From the NCBI GenBank assembly GCA_031256095.1, contig JAIRRG010000059.1:1-6083 (forward strand): 6,083 nt of DNA. The letters run 5' to 3'. Shown piece by piece: positions 1 through 5,964 of the stretch. This DNA is from Desulfobulbaceae bacterium. GTDB taxonomy: Bacteria; Desulfobacterota; Desulfobulbia; Desulfobulbales; Desulfocapsaceae. Within the stretch, counting starts at the first letter, position 1. Each line of letters starts with the position of its first letter. A program made the position numbers and the translations under genes. The notes under the pieces are model-generated. The model made no database searches. It was not told where the DNA came from and was given only the letters and a program-made list of their open reading frames with translations.

Positions 1-366
1 ACCGACGAATACGGCGGCGGCGTTGCCACCTACTACATGACTTCTGGCAAACTGCTCAACATCTGCCTTGACCTGCTCCGTCTGCTCCGCGAAGATGCCG
101 ACAAGATGGCGGCCGGCGACCTGCATGAGTTGCTCCGCTGCTGGGAGAACTATCACCGTATCTGGTGTGTTGAGGCCCACATTCGCCATATCGAGTTCCG
201 GAAAGAATCTCGTTATCCGGGCTTCTACTATCGCTCCGATTTCCCGGGCGTTGATGAGGCCAACTGGAAGTGCTTCGTCAACTCGACCTTCAACCCGGAG
301 TCGAAGGAATGGAAGTGTGAAAAAGTTGAGTGCGTCAATGTCTTTTCGACCGATCCTTGGCTGTAA
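1..366 (+). CDS. aprA: APS reductase alpha subunit, C-terminal part (5'-truncated by window)
   Basis: The reading frame is open from base 1 and ends at TAA (364-366), giving the last 121 residues of adenylylsulfate reductase subunit alpha, which is about 650-670 residues in full. AprA is the FAD-bearing catalytic subunit of cytoplasmic AprAB, which reduces APS to sulfite and AMP, or runs in reverse in sulfur oxidisers. The visible part is the C-terminal helical and capping region of the fumarate reductase/succinate dehydrogenase flavoprotein fold. It includes the family-typical stretch RKESRYPGFYYRSDFPGVDE and a tryptophan- and lysine-rich tail ending STDPWL. The FAD-binding Rossmann part lies outside the window. 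ATG at codon 13 is internal, not the start. A strong terminator follows 25 bases after the stop, and qmoABC follows that, as in many sulfate reducers. Identity is confident from recalled family sequence; reaction direction is not decidable here. Confidence 0.95.
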   Translation, partial: TDEYGGGVATYYMTSGKLLNICLDLLRLLREDADKMAAGDLHELLRCWENYHRIWCVEAHIRHIEFRKESRYPGFYYRSDFPGVDEANWKCFVNSTFNPESKEWKCEKVECVNVFSTDPWL

Positions 367-391
367 TCCGGCCTGACCGGTGAGTTGAAGT

Positions 392-434
392 AAAAAATCT
401 CCAGGGGCGGCAGTTTGTCCCTGGAGATTTTTTT
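392..434 (+). terminator. Rho-independent terminator after aprA
   Basis: The left arm AAAAAATCTCCAGGG (392-406) and right arm CCCTGGAGATTTTTT (419-433) are perfect reverse complements, giving a 15-bp stem around a 12-base loop (407-418). The right arm runs into seven T (428-434). The GC-rich core with a U tail is a textbook intrinsic terminator 25 bases after the aprA stop. The left arm starts with six A, so the element could also stop transcription arriving on the opposite strand. It should insulate the apr transcript from qmo, at least in part. Confidence 0.93.
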
Positions 435-474
435 ATCAAGAAAGCATCTTTGTCTTTTCCGGATTTAATCCCCC

Positions 475-503
475 TTGCGGTGGACTGAGGAAACTGATAT
501 GTC
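475..503 (+). promoter_or_regulatory. Candidate sigma70-type promoter for qmoABC
   Basis: TTGCGG (475-480) and TATGTC (498-503) are separated by 17 bases, and the -10 is preceded by TGA (495-497), which fits an extended -10 (TGn). Each hexamer matches only three of six consensus bases, so this is a weak call. It is supported mainly by position: the apr terminator ends upstream, so the operon needs a promoter between about 435 and 571. Initiation would fall near 510, leaving a leader of about 70 bases. Confidence 0.35.
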
Positions 504-515
504 GCGCATGGCTGG

Positions 516-539
516 CTGGCAGCGTTGCTTGCTCGCCAG
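516..539 (+). promoter_or_regulatory. Stem-loop in the qmoA leader
   Basis: CTGGC (516-520) pairs with GCCAG (535-539), and AGC (521-523) pairs with GCT (531-533) after one bulged C (534), leaving a 7-base loop (524-530). The hairpin would lie in the qmoA 5' untranslated region, about 32 bases before the Shine-Dalgarno. No run of T follows, so it is not an intrinsic terminator. It may affect mRNA stability or be incidental. Confidence 0.35.
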
Positions 540-571
540 GGGTAGAGGCACGGGATGGGACAACGAATAAT

Positions 572-576
572 GGAGG
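572..576 (+). promoter_or_regulatory. Shine-Dalgarno GGAGG that decides the qmoA start
   Basis: GGAGG sits five bases before ATG at 582. Two in-frame ATGs lie further upstream, at 555 and 570. The ATG at 570 would overlap this site. The ATG at 555 has only a weaker AGAGG (544-548) before it. The site therefore favours 582. Confidence 0.75.
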
Positions 577-581
577 AAAAC

Positions 582-1841
582 ATGGCTGACGAGCATGGCG
601 CCACGGGTGCGGTACTGGTCGTAGGCGGCGGGATCAGCGGATTGACCGCTGCCCTGGAAGCCGCTGAGGTGGGGAATGATGTATTTCTGATCGAAAAAGG
701 CCCGTCCCTCGGTGGGCGGGTCGCACAAATGAACAAATATTTTCCAAAATTGTGTCCGCCGAGCTGTGGTTTGGAAATCAATTTCCGTCGTATTCGCGAT
801 AACCGGCGGATACGCACCTATACCATGGCCACCGTTCAGGCGGTGACCGGCGCTCCCGGTAATTATGAAGTCACTCTGAGTGTCGCGCCGCGCTATGTCA
901 ACAGCAATTGCACGGCCTGCGGCGATTGCACGGCGGCTTGTCCTGACGAGATGGTAAATGAGTTCAACTTCGGCTTGGATAAGGCGAAAGCCATTTATTT
1001 GCCGCATCCGATGGCCTACCCACGTCGGTATGTCATCAATAAGGAAAAACTGTCGGCCGCCGGTGCAAGCGCCATCAGCAGCGCTTGCAAATATGGCGCC
1101 ATTGACCTGGAGATGAAACCGGAAACGCTAACCGTCAAGGTCACTTCCATCGTCTGGGCCACGGGTTGGACGCCTTACGACGCCCACAAAATGGATAACC
1201 TGAAGTTTGGTCAATCGCCAGCCATCGTCACCAACATGATGATGGAGCGTCTAGCCTCGCCCAGCGGCCCGACTGATGGCAAAATTCTGCGGCCTGGCGA
1301 CAACAAGCCGATCACTTCGATTGGCTTCGTCCAGTGCGCGGGGTCGCGGGATGAAAATCATCTCGAGTACTGCTCGCATATCTGCTGCATGGCCACCTTC
1401 AAACAGATGAGCTACGTCCGTGAGCAGTATCCGGACGCCGAGATTTATGTATTTTATATCGATCTGCGGACGCCTGGAAAATACGAGAAGTTCCGCGCCG
1501 AACGGATGGCTGACCCCAAGGCCAAGTTCATCAAAGGCAAAGTTGCCGATGTGATTCTCGAGGTGGACGGCGGCGTCACCCTGGTCGCCGAAAATGCTGT
1601 GACCATGGAGAAAATATCGCAGAGGGTGGATATGGCCGTTCTTGCCACCGGTATGCAGCCACGCGCCGCTCTGGAGCCGATGTCTGTGGCCGTGCGCCAG
1701 GATGCCAACGGCTTTTTGCTTTCCGAGGCCGATAAGGGATATTACGCCGCCGGATGCGCCAAAAAGGCTGCCGATGTCGTCACCTGCGCCCAGTCGTCAA
1801 CCGCCGCCGCGCTCAAGGCTCTTCAGGTTTCCAGGAGGTAG
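582..1841 (+). CDS. qmoA: Quinone-interacting membrane-bound oxidoreductase subunit A (HdrA-like flavoprotein)
   Basis: The product is 419 residues, a normal length for QmoA. It is a cytoplasmic FAD/iron-sulfur subunit related to HdrA of heterodisulfide reductase and, with QmoB and QmoC, links AprAB to the menaquinone pool. The N-terminus has a dinucleotide-binding motif, GGGISG (15-20), with a downstream acidic residue in LIEK (E38). It is followed by an HdrA-like LCPPSCG segment (C58, C62). A Cx2Cx2Cx3CP motif at C110, C113, C116 and C120 should bind a [4Fe-4S] cluster. A further cysteine group, FVQCAGSR...YCSHICC (C252, C264, C268, C269), is typical of the HdrA family. ATGW, LATGMQP and a C-terminal glycine/alanine-rich segment complete the FAD fold. 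Start 582 is chosen for its GGAGG; starts at 570 or 555 would add 4 or 9 residues. The last two codons, AGG AGG, double as the qmoB Shine-Dalgarno. First gene of qmoABC. Confidence 0.95.
   Translation: MADEHGATGAVLVVGGGISGLTAALEAAEVGNDVFLIEKGPSLGGRVAQMNKYFPKLCPPSCGLEINFRRIRDNRRIRTYTMATVQAVTGAPGNYEVTLSVAPRYVNSNCTACGDCTAACPDEMVNEFNFGLDKAKAIYLPHPMAYPRRYVINKEKLSAAGASAISSACKYGAIDLEMKPETLTVKVTSIVWATGWTPYDAHKMDNLKFGQSPAIVTNMMMERLASPSGPTDGKILRPGDNKPITSIGFVQCAGSRDENHLEYCSHICCMATFKQMSYVREQYPDAEIYVFYIDLRTPGKYEKFRAERMADPKAKFIKGKVADVILEVDGGVTLVAENAVTMEKISQRVDMAVLATGMQPRAALEPMSVAVRQDANGFLLSEADKGYYAAGCAKKAADVVTCAQSSTAAALKALQVSRR
1833..1838 (+). promoter_or_regulatory. Shine-Dalgarno AGGAGG of qmoB embedded in the qmoA 3' end
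   Basis: The six-base consensus AGGAGG forms the final two arginine codons of qmoA and lies eight bases before ATG at 1847. The qmoA TAG (1839-1841) falls between the two. Ribosomes ending qmoA would therefore sit on the qmoB initiation site, which suggests translational coupling and matched amounts of the two subunits. It also supports 1847 as the start rather than upstream in-frame ATG codons inside qmoA. Confidence 0.85.
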
Positions 1842-1846
1842 TTGCA

Positions 1847-4108
1847 ATGGATAAAAAATATTGCGCATATATTTGTTCGGGCTGTGGCATTGGAGATGCG
1901 CTTGATGTGGATGGGCTTGTGTCCATGGTCGGCAGCGAAATGTCCATGGACGGCAAGAAGCACAGCTTTCTTTGCGGCGAGGAAGGCCGGAAAATGATCG
2001 CCGCCGATGTCGAAGGCGGGGTCAATACCGTGGTCATTGGCGCTTGCTCGCAGCGGGTCATGACCAAGGAGTTCAATTTCGGCCCGCAGACGATCACCGT
2101 CCGCGCCAACCTGCGCGAGCAGGTCGTTTGGGCGGAAATGAAACCGGAAGAGGGCAAAGAGCCGCATCAGGAGGCAAAGGCGTTTTTGAATGAGACCGCC
2201 GCCGATTACATGCGTATGGCCTGTACCCGTGCCCAGAAAACCGAGTTGCCCGAACCCTATAAGCTCGAAAATATGAGCAAGACCATCATGGTCATGGGGG
2301 GTGGCATCGCTGGTTTGACCGCCGCCAAGGAAGCGGCGGCCTGTGGTTATCAGGTCATTCTCGTCGAAAAAGAAAACCAGCTTGGCGGTAAGGCGGTTAA
2401 CTGGCGCAAATCCTTTGCCAGCCAATATCCGTGGACTGGCCTCGAAGATAATCCTGTGGCGGCGATGCTGGCCGAAGTCCAAGGCAAAGCCAACATCCAG
2501 ATTAAAACCGCCACTGAAGTCGCCCGTATTGCCGGGGCGCCGGGGGCGTTTCGTGTCTCGTTCAAGAACGCTGGCAGCGCCAGCGAATGGGATGCCCCGG
2601 TCAAAGTTGGCGTTGACGAGCAGGATTTGATCACCAAAGGCGAGAAGCCGGATCCCAATGCCGGATTGCAGCCCTATACCGCTGTCGATGCCAATGCCGT
2701 GATTGTTGGTTCCGTGGTTTTGGCCACCGGTTGGAAACCGGCCAATGTCGATCAGTATGAACATCTCGGCCATGGCCGTATCGCCAAGGTTGTCACCAAC
2801 AACGAGTTTGAAAAGATTGCCAAAGAGGGCAAGGTGCCGGCGAAAGTGGCCTTTATCCAAAGCCCCGGCGGCAAGGATAATGACGACGATTTTCCTTATT
2901 GCAACTCGGTCACGTCGATGGTCGCCTTGAAGCAGGCGCAGTATGTCTGTGAGGACAATGCCGATGGTCAGGCGTATATCCTTTATCAGCATATGCGCAC
3001 GCCGGGCCACATGGAATTGTTTTACAAATCGGTGCAGCAGAATGACGGCGTGTTCATGACCAAAGCCGCGGTTACCAAGGTTGAGGAGAGCGGCGATAAG
3101 GTAAAAGTGATCGCTGAAGACACCCTGCTCGGCGAAGAGCTGGTGCTTGAAGTCGATATGGTGGTTTTGGCCGCCGGCATGGAGCCAATGACCTTGCATG
3201 AGCACAGCATCAATCTGGCTTATCGTCAGGGGCCGGCCTTCCTTGATCTCGATCTATTTGACGGCTACGCCGATTCGCACTTCATCTGTTTCCCCTATGA
3301 AACGCGGCGCACCGGTATCTATACCTGCGGCGGTGTGCGTAAGGCTGAAACGATGGAAGAAACCATTGACGACGCCACCGGCGCGGCGCTCAAGGCCATC
3401 CAGTGCCTTGAGTCCACTGAGCGCGGCGTTGCGGTGCACCCGCGTTCCGGCGACACCACCTATCCGGATTTCTTCTTCCAGCGCTGCACCCAGTGCAAAC
3501 GCTGCACCGAGGAATGTCCGTTCGGCGCCCTCGACGACGACGAACGCGGCACGCCGCTGCCCAATCCAACCCGTTGCCGCCGTTGCGGCACCTGTATGGG
3601 CGCCTGCCCCGAACGCATCGTCGGTTTTAAGGATTACAACATTGACCTGATCGGTTCGATGATCAAGTCGATCGAGGTGCCGGAGGATGATGAAGAGCGG
3701 CTGCGGATCGTTGTCTTTGTCTGTGAAAACGATGCCTATCCGGCGCTTGATATGTCGGGAATGCGGCGCAATGGCCTGAGTCATATGGTGCGTTTCGTGC
3801 CGGTGCGTTGTCTGGGTTCGGTGAACATGGCCTGGATCCGTGATGCGCTGTCGGCGGGCATGGATGGCGCCATGTTGCTTGGCTGCACCTACGGCGACAA
3901 CTACCAATGCCACTTCGTCAAAGGATCGGAAATTGCCAGCAAACGGATGGAGAATATTGGTGATACCTTGTCCACCCTTGGCCTTGAGTCGGAGCGTTGT
4001 GCGACCAGGCAGGTGGCGATCACCGATTTCGATAAGATCCCGGCCATTATCAACGAATTTGTTGATGAAATCGTCGGCATGGGACCCAACCCGTTCAAGG
4101 GCTTCTGA
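1847..4108 (+). CDS. qmoB: Quinone-interacting membrane-bound oxidoreductase subunit B (HdrA-like with MvhD-type C-terminus)
   Basis: The product is 753 residues, the usual size of QmoB. The N-terminal region (1-140) is cysteine-bearing (CAYICSGCG with C6, C10, C13; then C43 and C67), like the HdrA N-terminal iron-sulfur part. An FAD-binding domain follows, with GGGIAG at 151-156, then LATGWKP and LAAGMEP segments. Two ferredoxin-type motifs come next: C547, C550, C553, C557 and C577, C580, C583, C587, each Cx2Cx2Cx3CP and each expected to hold a [4Fe-4S] cluster. The last ~130 residues resemble MvhD, the electron-transfer subunit of methyl-viologen-reducing hydrogenase. C626, C655, C680 and C688 (within VFVC, RCLGS and GCTYGDNYQCH) are the likely [2Fe-2S] ligands. 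No membrane segment is seen, so the protein should be held at the membrane by QmoC. It may contact AprAB or pass electrons between QmoA and QmoC; its exact role is not established from sequence. Start 1847 follows AGGAGG; the stop is TGA. Confidence 0.96.
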   Translation: MDKKYCAYICSGCGIGDALDVDGLVSMVGSEMSMDGKKHSFLCGEEGRKMIAADVEGGVNTVVIGACSQRVMTKEFNFGPQTITVRANLREQVVWAEMKPEEGKEPHQEAKAFLNETAADYMRMACTRAQKTELPEPYKLENMSKTIMVMGGGIAGLTAAKEAAACGYQVILVEKENQLGGKAVNWRKSFASQYPWTGLEDNPVAAMLAEVQGKANIQIKTATEVARIAGAPGAFRVSFKNAGSASEWDAPVKVGVDEQDLITKGEKPDPNAGLQPYTAVDANAVIVGSVVLATGWKPANVDQYEHLGHGRIAKVVTNNEFEKIAKEGKVPAKVAFIQSPGGKDNDDDFPYCNSVTSMVALKQAQYVCEDNADGQAYILYQHMRTPGHMELFYKSVQQNDGVFMTKAAVTKVEESGDKVKVIAEDTLLGEELVLEVDMVVLAAGMEPMTLHEHSINLAYRQGPAFLDLDLFDGYADSHFICFPYETRRTGIYTCGGVRKAETMEETIDDATGAALKAIQCLESTERGVAVHPRSGDTTYPDFFFQRCTQCKRCTEECPFGALDDDERGTPLPNPTRCRRCGTCMGACPERIVGFKDYNIDLIGSMIKSIEVPEDDEERLRIVVFVCENDAYPALDMSGMRRNGLSHMVRFVPVRCLGSVNMAWIRDALSAGMDGAMLLGCTYGDNYQCHFVKGSEIASKRMENIGDTLSTLGLESERCATRQVAITDFDKIPAIINEFVDEIVGMGPNPFKGF

Positions 4109-4119
4109 TGCACTTCCCC

Positions 4120-4152
4120 GCGCCGGACGCGCCGTCGAAACGTGTCCGGCGC
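4120..4152 (+). promoter_or_regulatory. GC-rich hairpin in the qmoB-qmoC spacer
   Basis: GCGCCGGAC (4120-4128) and GTCCGGCGC (4144-4152) are perfect reverse complements. The stem extends inward by a G-U pair (4129/4143) and two G-C pairs (4130/4142, 4131/4141), making 12 bp around a 9-base loop (4132-4140). It starts 12 bases after the qmoB stop and lies 53 bases before the qmoC start. No T run follows, so it is unlikely to terminate by itself. A role in protecting the qmoAB message or setting the qmoC ratio is plausible but inferred. Confidence 0.6.
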
Positions 4153-4205
4153 ATACCGATTATGTCGTGCGTTGGCGTGTTGGGTGAATCAAACAGGAGA
4201 AAGAC

Positions 4206-5405
4206 ATGAACGTTCAGCCCGATCTCGAATTTATTCGTCAGTTGAAAACCGCCGGTGGCGATACACTGAAAAAGTGCTTTCAGTGCGCCACTTGCTCTGT
4301 TGCTTGCCCCTTGTCCACCGACAAGAAACCATTTCCCCGCAAGGAAATGATTTGGGCTTCTTGGGGGCTTAAGGACAAACTTGTCACCGACCCGGATGTA
4401 TTTTTGTGCCATCAGTGCGGCGACTGCACGGAAAAATGTCCGCGCGGCGCCAAACCAGGTGAAACCCTGGGGGCGATCCGCGCCTATGCCTATCAACAGT
4501 TTGCTTGGCCGCAAGGTTTGGCGAAATTGACCACGAGCGCGAAAAACCTGCCGGTTCTCATCGGCCTGCCGGCGGTGGTAATTTTGATTATGTGGCTGTT
4601 CTCGGCCCTTATCGGTGTGTCCGGCCTGCACATTCCCAATCATGAACAATTCGCCGAACACGGCTATCAACACTTCTTTGGGAGTTGGAATTTTTACTGG
4701 TACGGTAAAAATATCGCTTTCATCGCGCTCATCATGGGCGTCTCGGCGCTCATCGCCATTATTTCCTCGTGGATGGGCGTGACGCGGATGTGGAAGGCCA
4801 TGGCCGCCGATGCCAAGATCAACGCCACTTATCGTCCGTCGGTGTTTCAATTTATCAGCCGCTTTTTGTGGCCGTCGATCTGGGAAACCTTGCAGCACAA
4901 ACGTTTCAAAGAATGCAAGACCAACAGCGACCGGGTATCTGGCCATCTGCCTTTGGTTCTTGCCTTCATCGGTCTGTTTCTCGCCACCTGCTGGTCACTG
5001 ATTAAAAATGATATTCTCGGATTGATTTGGCCGTCGCTGCATGGGCCGCTGTGGTTTTGGGACCCGATTAAACTGATTGCCAACGTTGCCGCCATCGCCA
5101 TGCTGTACGGTATTTGGGTTCTATGGCAAAACCGCCGGAAGATGGAAGCCGAGGGCCGTGCCAGCAATACCTTTTACGACTGGTTTTTGATCTGGGAAGT
5201 GGCGGCGGTCGGTATCACCGGTCTCTTGGCGGAACTTCTGCGCTGGGGCGGCATGCCTGGTCTTGGCTATGTGGTGTATTATGTGCACCTTATATCGGTC
5301 ATGATGCTGTTCTTGTATATGCCGTACACTAAATTTGCGCATATTGTCTACCGGACGCTTGCCATGTGCTTTGAGCGCTACCGCAACAGCAGCTTTGTCC
5401 AGTGA
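4206..5405 (+). CDS. qmoC: Quinone-interacting membrane-bound oxidoreductase subunit C (HdrC-cytochrome b fusion)
   Basis: The product is 399 residues, typical for QmoC. Residues 1-100 form an HdrC-like cytoplasmic domain with two [4Fe-4S] motifs, C24, C27, C30, C34 and C68, C71, C74, C78, each Cx2Cx2Cx3CP. The rest is an HdrE/NarI-like membrane domain. I count six hydrophobic segments near 115-141, 170-190, 248-266, 290-307, 326-345 and 355-373. Histidines at or near helices (H247, H361, H379) are candidate heme b ligands; the assignment is inferred. The subunit anchors QmoAB to the inner face of the cytoplasmic membrane and exchanges electrons with menaquinone. AGGAGA (4195-4200), five bases before the ATG, supports the start. 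Unlike the tight qmoA-qmoB junction, 97 bases separate it from qmoB. Stop is TGA at 5403-5405, and the next gene is a tRNA. No qmoD-like frame follows. Confidence 0.96.
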   Translation: MNVQPDLEFIRQLKTAGGDTLKKCFQCATCSVACPLSTDKKPFPRKEMIWASWGLKDKLVTDPDVFLCHQCGDCTEKCPRGAKPGETLGAIRAYAYQQFAWPQGLAKLTTSAKNLPVLIGLPAVVILIMWLFSALIGVSGLHIPNHEQFAEHGYQHFFGSWNFYWYGKNIAFIALIMGVSALIAIISSWMGVTRMWKAMAADAKINATYRPSVFQFISRFLWPSIWETLQHKRFKECKTNSDRVSGHLPLVLAFIGLFLATCWSLIKNDILGLIWPSLHGPLWFWDPIKLIANVAAIAMLYGIWVLWQNRRKMEAEGRASNTFYDWFLIWEVAAVGITGLLAELLRWGGMPGLGYVVYYVHLISVMMLFLYMPYTKFAHIVYRTLAMCFERYRNSSFVQ

Positions 5406-5478
5406 TTGGGATCGTCAATGCGGCCTAGTGTGGGAGGAGGCGGACGCTGTTGAGCGCATGAACGGATGCAAAAACAAC

Positions 5479-5507
5479 TTGCGCATCTCAATGCTTGCGA
5501 GTATGCT
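5479..5507 (+). promoter_or_regulatory. Candidate sigma70-type promoter of the tRNA-tuf operon
   Basis: TTGCGC (5479-5484) and TATGCT (5502-5507) are 17 bases apart, the optimal spacing. They match three and four of six consensus bases. Initiation would fall near 5513-5515, about 8-10 bases before the mature 5' end of the first tRNA. The segment after the -10 (AACAAAT) is A-rich rather than GC-rich. The rest of the 5406-5522 gap shows no gene and no stem with a T run. Confidence 0.5.
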
Positions 5508-5522
5508 AACAAATTGCTGTAC

Positions 5523-5598
5523 GCTGGCGTAGCTCAATTGGCAGAGCAGCTGATTTGTAATCAGCAGGTTGCGGGTTCAAGTCCCATCGCCAGCTCCA
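5523..5598 (+). tRNA. tRNA-Thr (anticodon TGT)
   Basis: A 76-base cloverleaf including an encoded CCA (5596-5598). The acceptor GCTGGCG (5523-5529) pairs fully with CGCCAGC (5588-5594). The anticodon stem GCTGA/TCAGC encloses the loop TTTGTAA, with anticodon TGT at 5556-5558, reading ACA and probably other ACN threonine codons. The T arm has the usual GGTTCAA loop. First of four tRNAs in the block; it corresponds in order to thrU of E. coli. Confidence 0.97.
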
Positions 5599-5626
5599 GT
5601 CAGAGGCGTTGCGCAATCGTTGTTTC

Positions 5627-5711
5627 GGAGGGGTTCCCGAGCGGCCAAAGGGATCAGACTGTAAATCTGCCGGCGAAGCCTTCGGAGGTTCGAATCCTCC
5701 CCCCTCCACCA
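5627..5711 (+). tRNA. tRNA-Tyr (anticodon GTA)
   Basis: An 85-base class II tRNA with a long variable arm and encoded CCA (5709-5711). The acceptor GGAGGGG (5627-5633) pairs with CCCCTCC (5701-5707), and the discriminator is A. The loop CTGTAAA carries anticodon GTA at 5661-5663. The T arm is GGAGG/CCTCC with TTCGAAT. One oddity: the top pair of the anticodon stem (positions 27 and 43; T5654 and C5670) is mismatched, where E. coli tRNA-Tyr has G-C. Corresponds in order to tyrU. Confidence 0.97.
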
Positions 5712-5737
5712 CATATCCCTTGGCGTGCGGGTTGTAT

Positions 5738-5813
5738 GCGGGAATAGCTCAATTGGTAGAGCATCAGCCTTCCAAGCTGAGGGCCGCGAGTTCGAGCCTC
5801 GTTTCCCGCTCCA
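5738..5813 (+). tRNA. tRNA-Gly (anticodon TCC)
   Basis: A 76-base cloverleaf with encoded CCA (5811-5813). The acceptor GCGGGAA (5738-5744) pairs with TTCCCGC (5803-5809). The anticodon stem TCAGC/GCTGA encloses CTTCCAA, with anticodon TCC at 5771-5773, reading GGA and GGG. It lies 26 bases after tRNA-Tyr and corresponds in order to glyT of E. coli. Confidence 0.97.
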
Positions 5814-5829
5814 GAGCGTTGGGGTGGCC

Positions 5830-5905
<76 letters not shown>

Positions 5906-5964
5906 CATGGAAGCAAAGCGTTGGTCGGTCACAAACATTCAATGGCCTAAGGAGGCAATCTAAC

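Noticed and set aside
555..581. Upstream in-frame starts for qmoA at 555 and 570.
   Set aside because: ATG 570 overlaps the Shine-Dalgarno. ATG 555 has a weaker site and would add nine residues before the family-typical start. Not excluded, but 582 is better.
335..1007. Two - strand frames (335-817 and 465-1007) that cross the apr-qmo gap and the start of qmoA.
   Set aside because: They overlap the terminator and the conserved FAD motif of qmoA on the other strand, lack recognisable motifs, and have low-complexity Arg/Pro-rich translations.
1823..3205. A 460-codon open frame on the - strand opposite qmoB.
   Set aside because: It lies wholly antisense to a gene with clear conserved motifs. 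The composition (rich in His, Gly, Arg, Leu) is that of a complementary-strand shadow, and no known motif is visible.
5456..5469. A short inverted repeat GCAT/ATGC before the tRNA promoter, considered as a qmoC terminator.
   Set aside because: The stem is only four pairs and is followed by CAAAAAC, not T, on the transcribed strand.
5466..5747. A 93-codon + frame (and a 68-codon - frame at 5506-5712) covering the tRNA genes, giving peptides such as GVAQLAEQ and GGGFEPP.
   Set aside because: These are translations through the tRNA-Thr and tRNA-Tyr genes. Such peptides are a well-known misannotation because tRNA sequence is conserved, and no ribosome site is seen.
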